Shown here one piece after another: positions 1 to 5,339 of a stretch of DNA of 5,339 bases (positions are counted from its first letter, which is position 1; each line of letters starts with the position of its first letter). The stretch covers positions 1-5,339 of the forward strand of contig CAJJOX010000158.1 of assembly GCA_905193485.1 (NCBI GenBank). The letters are read 5' to 3'. Origin of the DNA: an uncultured Porphyromonadaceae bacterium. Lineage in GTDB: Bacteria; Bacteroidota; Bacteroidia; Bacteroidales; Muribaculaceae. A program made the translations under genes and the position numbers. The notes under the pieces were generated by a model. It did not search any database. It was given only the letters and a program-made list of their open reading frames with translations, and was not told the DNA's origin.

Positions 1-437
1 GCGGGGGTCAGATCGCCCGTCGGGTCCCTGCCGTTGCACGCGTGTTCGCTGCCCGGAGCCGCGTGTCGGATATCTATGAATCGGCGCCGTGGGGATTTGA
101 AAGCGACAATAGATTCATGAATCTCGGCATGGAGATCGACGTCGGGACTCTCGCGCCGTCGGAAGTGCTGAGGCGTTTGCTGGAGGCCGAGCGCATTGTC
201 GACCCGTCATCGCACCGCAAGCCTGACGGCTCATATGCCGACCGTGTCATAGATATCGATCTTATTGCCATCGGAAGCCTGATTGTCGAAACTCCGGAAC
301 TTACACTCCCGCACCCGCGCATGCATCTGAGGCGTTTTGTGCTTGAGCCGTTGGCCCGGCTGTCTCCGCAGTGGCGTCATCCGGCAACCGGGCTTACTGC
401 CGGCGAGATGGCGGCTAAGCTTCCACCTGACGGATGA
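1..437 (+). CDS. folK: 2-amino-4-hydroxy-6-hydroxymethyldihydropteridine pyrophosphokinase (HPPK), 5' end cut by the window
   Basis: HPPK transfers pyrophosphate from ATP to 6-hydroxymethyl-dihydropterin, the cytoplasmic step before dihydropteroate synthase in folate synthesis. The frame is open from base 3 to the TGA at 435-437 and gives 144 residues. A GTG at 42-44 is in frame but is not the start, because homology continues upstream of it; roughly the first 15-20 residues, including the usual G-S-N motif, lie outside. The core motifs are visible: YESAPWGFES, then DNRFMNLG, then DRVIDIDL, whose two aspartates correspond to the Mg-binding pair D95/D97 of E. coli HPPK and whose Arg matches R92, then LTLPHPRMHLRRFVLEPL. 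The YESAPWG and SSHR...ADRVIDIDLIA wording is of the Bacteroidales type. The gene converges on the helicase-nuclease gene and overlaps its last 23 bp. No terminator is visible after the stop. The identification is firm; only the start is missing. Confidence 0.95.
   Translation, partial: GGQIARRVPAVARVFAARSRVSDIYESAPWGFESDNRFMNLGMEIDVGTLAPSEVLRRLLEAERIVDPSSHRKPDGSYADRVIDIDLIAIGSLIVETPELTLPHPRMHLRRFVLEPLARLSPQWRHPATGLTAGEMAAKLPPDG
415..437. other. 23-bp tail-to-tail coding overlap of folK and addA
   Basis: The folK stop (TGA, 435-437, + strand) lies beyond the addA stop (TAG, read from 417 to 415 on the - strand), so both strands are coding for 23 bp. The last seven sense codons of folK, KLPPDG plus part of Ala, are read opposite the addA end IIRQVEA. 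There is no room for a shared intergenic terminator, so transcripts from the two sides must run into each other's coding sequence unless termination occurs by another mechanism. Confidence 0.93.
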
Positions 438-3400
438 TTCCCGAATCGACATACCACAGGAAGCCGCGGATGTTGTTGTGTCCCATCCTGCGCAGGGCAT
501 CCATGTATCCGCTCACCTGCCTGCCATAAACTTTCGGCTTTTCTTCGCCGAATTTATAGTCGATCACGTCGATATGTCCGTCGGCGGTCCATACCACCCG
601 GTCGGGACGGCACACATTGCCGTCGGCAAGCACCAGCGGCCTCTCGCAGAGCACACGGCGGAAGCCTTTGAACCATCGGATGACGTCATCGCGCCCTATC
701 GCTTCCGCAAGATATGAGCACACCTCTTCGGCCTCTTCCCGCGGCAGCCGTCCGCGGTAGCTGCAATACCGCACTGCGCTTTTCAGATCCTCCGGATGGC
801 GCACCCGTGCCAGCACATCGTGAAGCACAATGCCGCGTTCGCGGGCCACACCGTAGTCAAGGTAGCGTTCGATGTCGAGTTTTCCCCAAAGGTCATCACG
901 ATCGGCCGTTGCGTAAGGATCCATGTCGACGGTGCCGTCGGGATCGAGTGCCTTCTGATGTTTATTCTCGTCGGCGACCGGTGCGGTAGGCTCACCGAGC
1001 GTGTGGATTGTCAAAGAGCCATCGCCGTTGTCGCTGCCGCGGTCGTTGGATGCTTCCTGCCGCATATCAAGTCGACTCAGAGCCTCCACGATATAGTCGT
1101 TGATATTGTCGCGTCCCGATTTGCTGCGAGTGTCGGGATAGCACACCGAAAGCTCATCGACGGCACGGGTCAGCGCCACATACGCCACGTTGATCTCGTC
1201 GAGCAGCTGTTCGCGACACCGCGCCTCATATTGAGTCGCCAGGTTTGTTCCGCTCATCCATTCCGCCGGTTTGAGCGGGAGCAGCGGGGGGATGATGTCG
1301 GGATCGTCCGCGGCAATGGCGCCTGCCGGGTCAAACCATTCGATTGACTTGAATTTTACCAGTTTCCAGTTGGCGAAAGGGATGTGGACGCACTTGAATT
1401 CAAGACCTTTTGATTTGTGGATGCTCATGACCATCAGCGCGTTCTCGTCGAATGGAGCGGAAACCTTCGCACGGCATCCTTTGTCGTCCCACCATTGGAG
1501 GAAAGAATGAAGGTCGGCTGACCCCGTGCTGCAGAAATTTGTCATTTCATCGACAAATGCGGAAATGTACATGTTTTGTTCGCGGGCAAATTCCGGGGAT
1601 ATGTAGCGAGCGATGATACGTTCGACGAGCGACGGCACATTGAAACAGGCCATCGATCCGACCGCTTCATCACCATGTGCGGCAAACTCGCCTGTGCCGC
1701 ACTTGTTATTGACTTCGGCGACGGCGAGCATGAGCGACCGTCCGGCATCGCCGGTGCGCGAAAGATTGTGCTCGAAAATGTTCATCAGACGTCCGATTTC
1801 GCGGAGGCGGGCTTTGCGCCGTGTCTTTTCATGCCGGGGCTCACCGTCGGTGGTGTCGGCTGCCGTTTCGTCGTCGGACGGCATATCGAGGAAGCGCATG
1901 ACACTGATGATGAGGCGTACGGCCGGCGATGACGACACCGCCATGGCATCGTCGGAGATAATGCGTACGCCGGCCAGCTCTTCGTGAATCCTGCATGCTT
2001 CCATGAGGGCGGCAATCACTTCGGAGGCTTCGTCGTTGAAGCGCGTGAGCACGGCTATGTCACAGGGCCGATAACCCGCACGCAATTGCCGCAATATGTC
2101 GGCGGTGAGCAGCTCGAGCGCCGATTGTACGAATGTCTTGTCGTTGTTTTTGCCGATACCGGTCAGCCTGACGTAGCCCCGGTGGGCCGAGTGTTTTGCC
2201 GATATCTGCTGGCTGACGTTGGCATAGATGTCGGTGAATCCGGTCATGCCGGCGATGGCGGAGAAAAAATTATTGTTGAAATTGACCACATCGGCCGAGC
2301 TGCGCCAGTTGGTGTTGCCGGCCTTGTCGTTGCCCCTTATCATGGCTTTGTCGCCAAAATCGTTCTGCACTTCATGTTGCAGTAGCGTGGGGTCGGAGAA
2401 CCGGAACCGGTAGATGCACTGTTTCTCGTCGCCGATGATGAGGCTGTCGTTGCCTGTGGCCTGCCCTTCATGCAGCAGCGGACGCAGATTCTCCCACTGC
2501 ACGCGCGAAGTGTCCTGAAATTCGTCGATAAGGAAATGGTTGATCCATGTGCCGGTGCGCTCATACACAAATGGCGCGTCGTCGTCGCCTATGATTGTGC
2601 GCAGCAGCGAGTTGGTGTCGGAAAGAATGATGGTGTTGTTGTCTTTGCGGTATTTTTCGATGAAGTCGTAGATGTTTTTGAGCAGCCCGAGCACAAAAAT
2701 GTTGGACCGTATCTCGCGTATCATGCTCAGTCGTGCCGATCCTTCCGTGATTGAGCGGACCGCGTCGGCGATTGCGTCGCACAAGGCTGTGTCGGGCGAT
2801 TGCTGCATGAGTTTTTTTAGCGGGGCGGTGAATGCGTTGAGGATATCGTCGTTGACCGAAGAAACTGTTTTCCCGACACTTTGGCTTTCACCCGTTTCAG
2901 CCACTTCCGACAGCTTGTTTATGAGCCTTGAAGAAACCTTAAGCTTTTCTCCGCCGTCATAACCTCTTGCGCTGATGGTCTGAAGCGCATATCGGCAAAG
3001 CGAACGTGTCGTGGCGGTCTGCGCTTCTTCCTGCTGCGAGAGCGATGCGTTGAGGCGCTGGAGGCGTTCGGGTTCGGAAAGATAGTCCATTATGCGGTCG
3101 TAATTGGCATCAAACACATCGTTGCTGATGTTTTTTATGAACCCGATGAAATTGCTGTGGACCATCGACGAACGGTTGAAAAGGCTCACCTGCCGGCCGC
3201 TGTTGAGCTGGCCTATGAGATACTGCGTTATCCATTGCTGTATGCGGCGCGACTGAGCGGTCGGATTTTCGACCGACAGCGAATCGAAGAGATCGCGCAC
3301 GCCTTGCGAGATGGCGCGGTCGCTGTCAAGATCAACCTCGTAGTTTCCCGACACGTCGACCTCGTGGGCGAACGTGCGTAGGATGGCCTGGAAAAACGAG

Positions 3401-3774
3401 TCGATGGTATTTACCTGGAAGAAGTTGAAGTCGAAAAGCAGTTGGCGCAGAGCCGATGCGGCTGCCGCCCTGAGCTGGTCGGCGGTGCAGTGGAGTTCGG
3501 CGGTGAGTCGTTCGGCGTAGGGGCTTGGCTTGTCCCACTTGTATTCGAGATCGCCGAGCACGGCGAGCTCGTGGATGATGCGTTCCTTCATTTCGCCGGT
3601 GGCCTTCTTTGTGAAAGTGACGGCGAGAATATGGCGGTGTCGGTCGCGCAAGCCGCGGTTCAGACTGTAGAGGCCTGTTTCGGGATCCTTGACTCCGAGC
3701 AGCATCTTGATATATTCATAGGCCAGAGTGAATGTCTTTCCCGAACCGGCCGAGGCTTTGTAGATCGCCAGCAT
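415..3774 (-). CDS. addA: AddA/RecB-type UvrD-family helicase with C-terminal PD-(D/E)XK nuclease
   Basis: This is an SF1A helicase fused to a RecB-family nuclease, the kind that processes double-strand DNA ends for recombinational repair. Helicase motifs over 1119 residues: Walker A ASAGSGKT (7-14), Ia TFTKKATGEMK (53-63), NTIDSFFQ (122-129), Walker B DEFQDT (417-422), III GDEKQCIYRFR (448-458), IV NWRSS (489-493), V SIHKSKGLEF (784-793), VI VAYVALTRA (863-871). A hydrophilic linker (about 901-960) leads to the nuclease, with H985 in GIVLH, E1044, D1058 in RPDR, D1072 and K1074 in IDYK, and Q1086/Y1090. H, D, D and K match the RecB catalytic set, so both activities look intact. The length suits Bacteroidota AddA-like proteins. 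An acidic low-complexity insert sits near 632-650. The ATG start is the first after the upstream gene's stop, which is in the same frame seven codons before it; Walker A follows at once, as is usual in this family. No AddB-like partner is adjacent. Stop is TAG. The gene symbol is given by family, not proven orthology. Confidence 0.93.
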   Translation of the reverse strand: MLAIYKASAGSGKTFTLAYEYIKMLLGVKDPETGLYSLNRGLRDRHRHILAVTFTKKATGEMKERIIHELAVLGDLEYKWDKPSPYAERLTAELHCTADQLRAAAASALRQLLFDFNFFQVNTIDSFFQAILRTFAHEVDVSGNYEVDLDSDRAISQGVRDLFDSLSVENPTAQSRRIQQWITQYLIGQLNSGRQVSLFNRSSMVHSNFIGFIKNISNDVFDANYDRIMDYLSEPERLQRLNASLSQQEEAQTATTRSLCRYALQTISARGYDGGEKLKVSSRLINKLSEVAETGESQSVGKTVSSVNDDILNAFTAPLKKLMQQSPDTALCDAIADAVRSITEGSARLSMIREIRSNIFVLGLLKNIYDFIEKYRKDNNTIILSDTNSLLRTIIGDDDAPFVYERTGTWINHFLIDEFQDTSRVQWENLRPLLHEGQATGNDSLIIGDEKQCIYRFRFSDPTLLQHEVQNDFGDKAMIRGNDKAGNTNWRSSADVVNFNNNFFSAIAGMTGFTDIYANVSQQISAKHSAHRGYVRLTGIGKNNDKTFVQSALELLTADILRQLRAGYRPCDIAVLTRFNDEASEVIAALMEACRIHEELAGVRIISDDAMAVSSSPAVRLIISVMRFLDMPSDDETAADTTDGEPRHEKTRRKARLREIGRLMNIFEHNLSRTGDAGRSLMLAVAEVNNKCGTGEFAAHGDEAVGSMACFNVPSLVERIIARYISPEFAREQNMYISAFVDEMTNFCSTGSADLHSFLQWWDDKGCRAKVSAPFDENALMVMSIHKSKGLEFKCVHIPFANWKLVKFKSIEWFDPAGAIAADDPDIIPPLLPLKPAEWMSGTNLATQYEARCREQLLDEINVAYVALTRAVDELSVCYPDTRSKSGRDNINDYIVEALSRLDMRQEASNDRGSDNGDGSLTIHTLGEPTAPVADENKHQKALDPDGTVDMDPYATADRDDLWGKLDIERYLDYGVARERGIVLHDVLARVRHPEDLKSAVRYCSYRGRLPREEAEEVCSYLAEAIGRDDVIRWFKGFRRVLCERPLVLADGNVCRPDRVVWTADGHIDVIDYKFGEEKPKVYGRQVSGYMDALRRMGHNNIRGFLWYVDSGIIRQVEA

Positions 3775-3795
3775 TTGAGAGGATGATCGCTTTTG

Positions 3796-4140
3796 TCAGA
3801 CAATACGGGCTTTGAATCCCATAGACTTCAGAATGTCGGTTACGTCGTGTCTGCGGTCGCCTTGGATGAGAATGTCGCCTCCGCGGGCTGAGCCACCTGT
3901 GCCGAGGCGTTGTTTTATTTGTGAGGCTATCTCGCGCAGCCGTTCGTCGGGAAGCTGCCATCCGGTGATGAGTGTCGCCGTTTTTCCGCCGCGTCCTTTT
4001 TTCTCAATCCCGACATCGAGCCTCGGATGGGAAGAGCATTCCCGCGCTTCTTCGCCGGAATCGTCCGGCACAGCTTCACCTTCAGGCAGGTCGGGGTTGG
4101 CGTCGAGAAAAGATGCAAGTTGTTGTTGCCAGTCCATCAT
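3796..4140 (-). CDS. yciH: SUI1/eIF1-like translation initiation protein, YciH family
   Basis: This 114-residue protein ends in a SUI1 domain (about 39-112), the fold of eukaryotic/archaeal eIF1, which binds the small ribosomal subunit near the P site and checks start-codon pairing. Bacterial YciH members are thought to influence initiation, but their physiological role is unsettled. Visible signatures are the basic loop KKGRGGKTATLITG (47-60), the glycine-rich GTGGSARGG (80-88) and the following DILIQGDRR (89-97), then an amphipathic helix and a short end, GFKARIV. The first ~40 residues are acidic, proline-containing and probably disordered. ATG at 4138-4140 overlaps the upstream lipoprotein stop as ATGA; a second ATG follows immediately, so the protein may start at either Met. 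This overlap suggests translational coupling. The TGA stop is followed by C and lies in the same frame as the downstream helicase. The family call is secure; the cellular function is inferred only from the family. Confidence 0.93.
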   Translation of the reverse strand: MMDWQQQLASFLDANPDLPEGEAVPDDSGEEARECSSHPRLDVGIEKKGRGGKTATLITGWQLPDERLREIASQIKQRLGTGGSARGGDILIQGDRRHDVTDILKSMGFKARIV

Positions 4141-4625
4141 TGCATGTCGTTGTCTGGTTGGTTGAAGAATGAGTCGGCTTCGGTTTCGTCGGGGATATTC
4201 GACATGTCGACCGGATTGCTGCGGTGAGTCGAGCGGGCGGAAAGGGTTTCGACATACTGGTACATCTCGGGTTCGACCGACGAATAGTAGGCCGAGGCGC
4301 TGTCGGGATTTATCTGAAATGCCTTGTCGTAAAGGTCGGTCGCCATATCGGAGTTTGCGTTGTCGGTGTTGTCGAGTGTCTCGGCCATTTGCATATATAT
4401 CATCGACAGCCTGGCGGCCTGTGTCGCCGACAGATTTTGCAGGTTGGAATCGTCGGTGAGATGGGCCGCAACGCTTTGCGCCGCCGTCATGTCGCCTTTG
4501 GCTACTGCCGATTCGGCTTCACGGATCATCTGTTCGACGTTGTCGGCCGAGATTCCGGAGCAGGCCGAGGCGATGGTTGTGAGGCATGCTGTGATGAAGT
4601 ATGTCAGAAGGCGGTTGAGTTTCAT
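4137..4625 (-). CDS. Predicted small lipoprotein with TPR-like helical repeats, function unknown
   Basis: I do not recognise this 162-residue protein by name. It begins with a lipoprotein-type signal: basic KLNR, a hydrophobic stretch (about 6-19) and a lipobox ASAC with Cys22 as the probable lipidated residue, followed by Ser. Cys14 (ITAC) is a second, less likely site because the hydrophobic segment before it is short. No acidic lipoprotein-export signal of the Bacteroidota surface type follows the Cys, so a periplasm-facing anchor is my inference. Residues ~28-118 look like paired amphipathic helices; AAQSVAAHL, RLSMIYMQMAETL and the stretch LYDKAFQINPDSASAYYS (89-106) resemble TPR units, the last having the typical NP-D/S-A turn. 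The tail from ~125 is polar, acidic and probably disordered. It starts 48 bp after dnaX and overlaps the SUI1 gene by 4 bp, so it belongs to the same run of genes. The ATG is preceded by an A5 run, as in Bacteroidota initiation regions. Confidence 0.8.
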   Translation of the reverse strand: MKLNRLLTYFITACLTTIASACSGISADNVEQMIREAESAVAKGDMTAAQSVAAHLTDDSNLQNLSATQAARLSMIYMQMAETLDNTDNANSDMATDLYDKAFQINPDSASAYYSSVEPEMYQYVETLSARSTHRSNPVDMSNIPDETEADSFFNQPDNDMQ

Positions 4626-4673
4626 TTTTTGAGGTTCAATTTTAATGAATTTGTGGTGGGTTGCCGGATCCGT
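4626..4673 (-). promoter_or_regulatory. 48-bp dnaX-lipoprotein spacer with A-rich initiation region
   Basis: Read on the - strand, this spacer starts with a GGATCC-centred 8-bp palindrome (4665-4672) just after the dnaX stop, then becomes AT-rich (AAATTCATTAAAATTGAAC) and ends in AAAAA directly before the lipoprotein ATG. There is no Shine-Dalgarno motif. Bacteroidota commonly use A-rich sequence just upstream of the start instead. I do not find the Bacteroides-type -7 TAnnTTTG element here, and there is no hairpin plus T-tract, so it is more likely an intra-operon initiation region than a promoter or terminator. Confidence 0.45.
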
Positions 4674-5339
4674 TCAGGAGAGGCGTAATTTGAAATCGTC
4701 GATCAGGTGGTTGAGCGCCGGGTAGTCGGCACGCATCTGTTTGAGAAGCTCGCTGTCGCTGAGCGTGTGGCGTGGAAGGCTGCCCTCGTTGATCGCCGTG
4801 TCGAAGGTGATATTGTCGTTCTGGAGCGCGTTGTGGAGGAATGCCAGAAGATCGTGGCGTGCCGATTCCATCAGCTCGGCCTGCATCTTATTCTGTACGA
4901 GCACGATGAAGTGGGTGTCGGTGTCAAGACGCGGAGGCGCGGCACGCATGGTGTTGATGAGTATATGTGCCTTGGGATGTGTCTGTATGTATGTTTCCCA
5001 GGCGGTCTGAAGGGCGTCGGCCGAAAACCGGTTGTTGCGATTCTGTGTCCTGGCATCGGCCGGTGTGGCTGATGCGTCGTCGTGGTGCAGGTTGCTGTGG
5101 CGTATTGAAATGTGTGGCACGCCGGCCATCGGTGTGCCCGCTATGCGGGGACGTGACTGAGCCGGAGCCGGAGCCGGGGCCGGCGTCGCGGCTTTGACCG
5201 GACTCGGTGTCGCGGCCTGCGGTGTCGGTTGCTTCACGGGGATCGGCGTCGGTGCCGGCTCTGTCGGACGATTGGGGCGGACTGCGGGATCGGATGTCGA
5301 CCCAGGCCGGGCGGCCATAGGTTTCAACCGCCCCCCTCC
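4674..5339 (-). CDS. dnaX: DNA polymerase III subunit gamma/tau, C-terminal part (5' end cut by the window)
   Basis: DnaX forms the clamp-loader motor; its tau-specific tail ties the loader to the polymerase and helicase. Here only the last 221 residues are present and the frame is open to the right edge; the ATPase domains lie outside. A TTG at 5325-5327 and an ATG at 5316-5318 are in frame, but are internal codons, not starts. Residues ~1-100 (numbered from the edge) are a Gly-rich beginning followed by a Pro/Ala/Thr linker with a (Pro-Ala) run and a small PHISIR island. From ~105 onward comes a compact domain: RFSADALQTAWETYIQ, a strand-rich middle (DTHFIVLVQNKMQAELM), helices LLAFLHNALQN, and the end LLKQMRADYPALNHLIDDFKL. 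The order F-x-x-x-x-L-x-x-x-W-x-x-Y and the ALNHLIDDFKL end match the tail of Bacteroidales DnaX as I remember it; no alignment was made. Stop is TGA. A lone uncharacterised Pro-rich protein is the alternative, but unlikely since the frame continues off the edge. Confidence 0.85.
   Translation of the reverse strand, partial: GGGRLKPMAARPGSTSDPAVRPNRPTEPAPTPIPVKQPTPQAATPSPVKAATPAPAPAPAQSRPRIAGTPMAGVPHISIRHSNLHHDDASATPADARTQNRNNRFSADALQTAWETYIQTHPKAHILINTMRAAPPRLDTDTHFIVLVQNKMQAELMESARHDLLAFLHNALQNDNITFDTAINEGSLPRHTLSDSELLKQMRADYPALNHLIDDFKLRLS
5161..5184 (-). repeat. Four-copy hexanucleotide repeat in the dnaX linker
   Basis: On the + strand the bases read as four units of the form GCCGGN: GCCGGA twice, GCCGGG, GCCGGC. 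On the coding strand they encode alternating Pro and Ala in the disordered linker of gamma/tau (part of APAPAPAPA). The repeat is in frame, so loss or gain of a unit would change linker length by two residues without breaking the protein. Short repeats like this are common in Pro/Ala linkers of GC-rich genomes. Confidence 0.75.

Noticed and set aside
381..403. Inverted repeat CCGGCA ... TGCCGG with an 11-base loop near the end of folK
   Set aside because: The stem is only 6 bp, lies inside coding sequence before the stops, and has no T-tract after it on either strand, so it is not a convincing terminator.
42..437. GTG at 42 as the real folK start
   Set aside because: The frame continues upstream to the window edge with residues that fit the HPPK N-terminal helix, and the conserved N-terminal strand is still missing, so the true start is outside.
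796..1347. 183-codon open frame on the + strand
   Set aside because: It lies fully opposite the nuclease half of the helicase gene, whose catalytic motifs are intact. Its product has no recognisable domain and the Val/Arg/Gly-rich composition typical of antisense frames in GC-rich genes.
1984..2385. 133-codon open frame on the + strand
   Set aside because: It is antisense to the helicase region that holds motifs III and IV, with no independent sign of coding.
4665..4672. CGGATCCG palindrome after the dnaX stop
   Set aside because: An 8-bp palindrome is too short and has no T-tract; expected by chance in GC-rich sequence and not a terminator or clear operator.
4224..4688. 154-codon open frame on the + strand opposite the lipoprotein gene
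   Set aside because: Its product is rich in Gly, Val, Arg and Cys without a recognisable motif, while the opposite frame has a signal peptide, a TPR-like pattern and an ATGA link to its neighbour.
5316..5327. TTG or ATG near the right edge as start of a separate Pro-rich protein
   Set aside because: The frame remains open to the edge, and the C-terminal domain matches the tail of gamma/tau, which always follows a large ATPase part.

Overview
The window looks like chromosomal core DNA from a member of the Bacteroidota, probably order Bacteroidales. A high-GC Muribaculaceae-like lineage is my best guess, but only an inference. The reasons are the Bacteroidales style of the gamma/tau tail, of the one-piece helicase-nuclease and of FolK, together with start codons preceded by A-rich or neutral sequence instead of an AGGAGG-type Shine-Dalgarno. 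The sequence is GC-rich by eye. I see no mobile element, tRNA, rRNA or CRISPR array.

Layout from left to right. (1) The 3' part of folK (folate synthesis) runs on the + strand and is cut by the left edge. (2) A 1119-residue AddA/RecB-type helicase-nuclease fills most of the window on the - strand. Its last 23 bp overlap the end of folK tail to tail. (3) Upstream of it, also on the - strand, is a small SUI1/eIF1-like (YciH family) gene. (4) Next is a small predicted lipoprotein with TPR-like helices. (5) At the right edge is the C-terminal part of dnaX (DNA polymerase III gamma/tau), cut by the edge.

The four - strand genes lie head to tail: dnaX, 48 bp gap, lipoprotein, 4-bp ATGA overlap, SUI1 gene, 21 bp gap, helicase-nuclease. 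No hairpin followed by a T-tract separates them, so they are probably one transcript linking a replisome clamp-loader subunit, an envelope protein, a translation-initiation-type protein and a double-strand-break repair enzyme. The shared function is not obvious; replication and recombinational repair fit together, and the two small genes may simply ride along.

Almost every base is coding; the two intergenic gaps total 69 bp. The points most worth a second look are a G-run in dnaX followed closely by a +1-frame stop, the in-frame relation of the SUI1 gene to the helicase across a single TGA-C stop, the 23-bp convergent overlap, and the absence of an AddB-type partner beside the helicase-nuclease. 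I did not find a clearly new biological system here.
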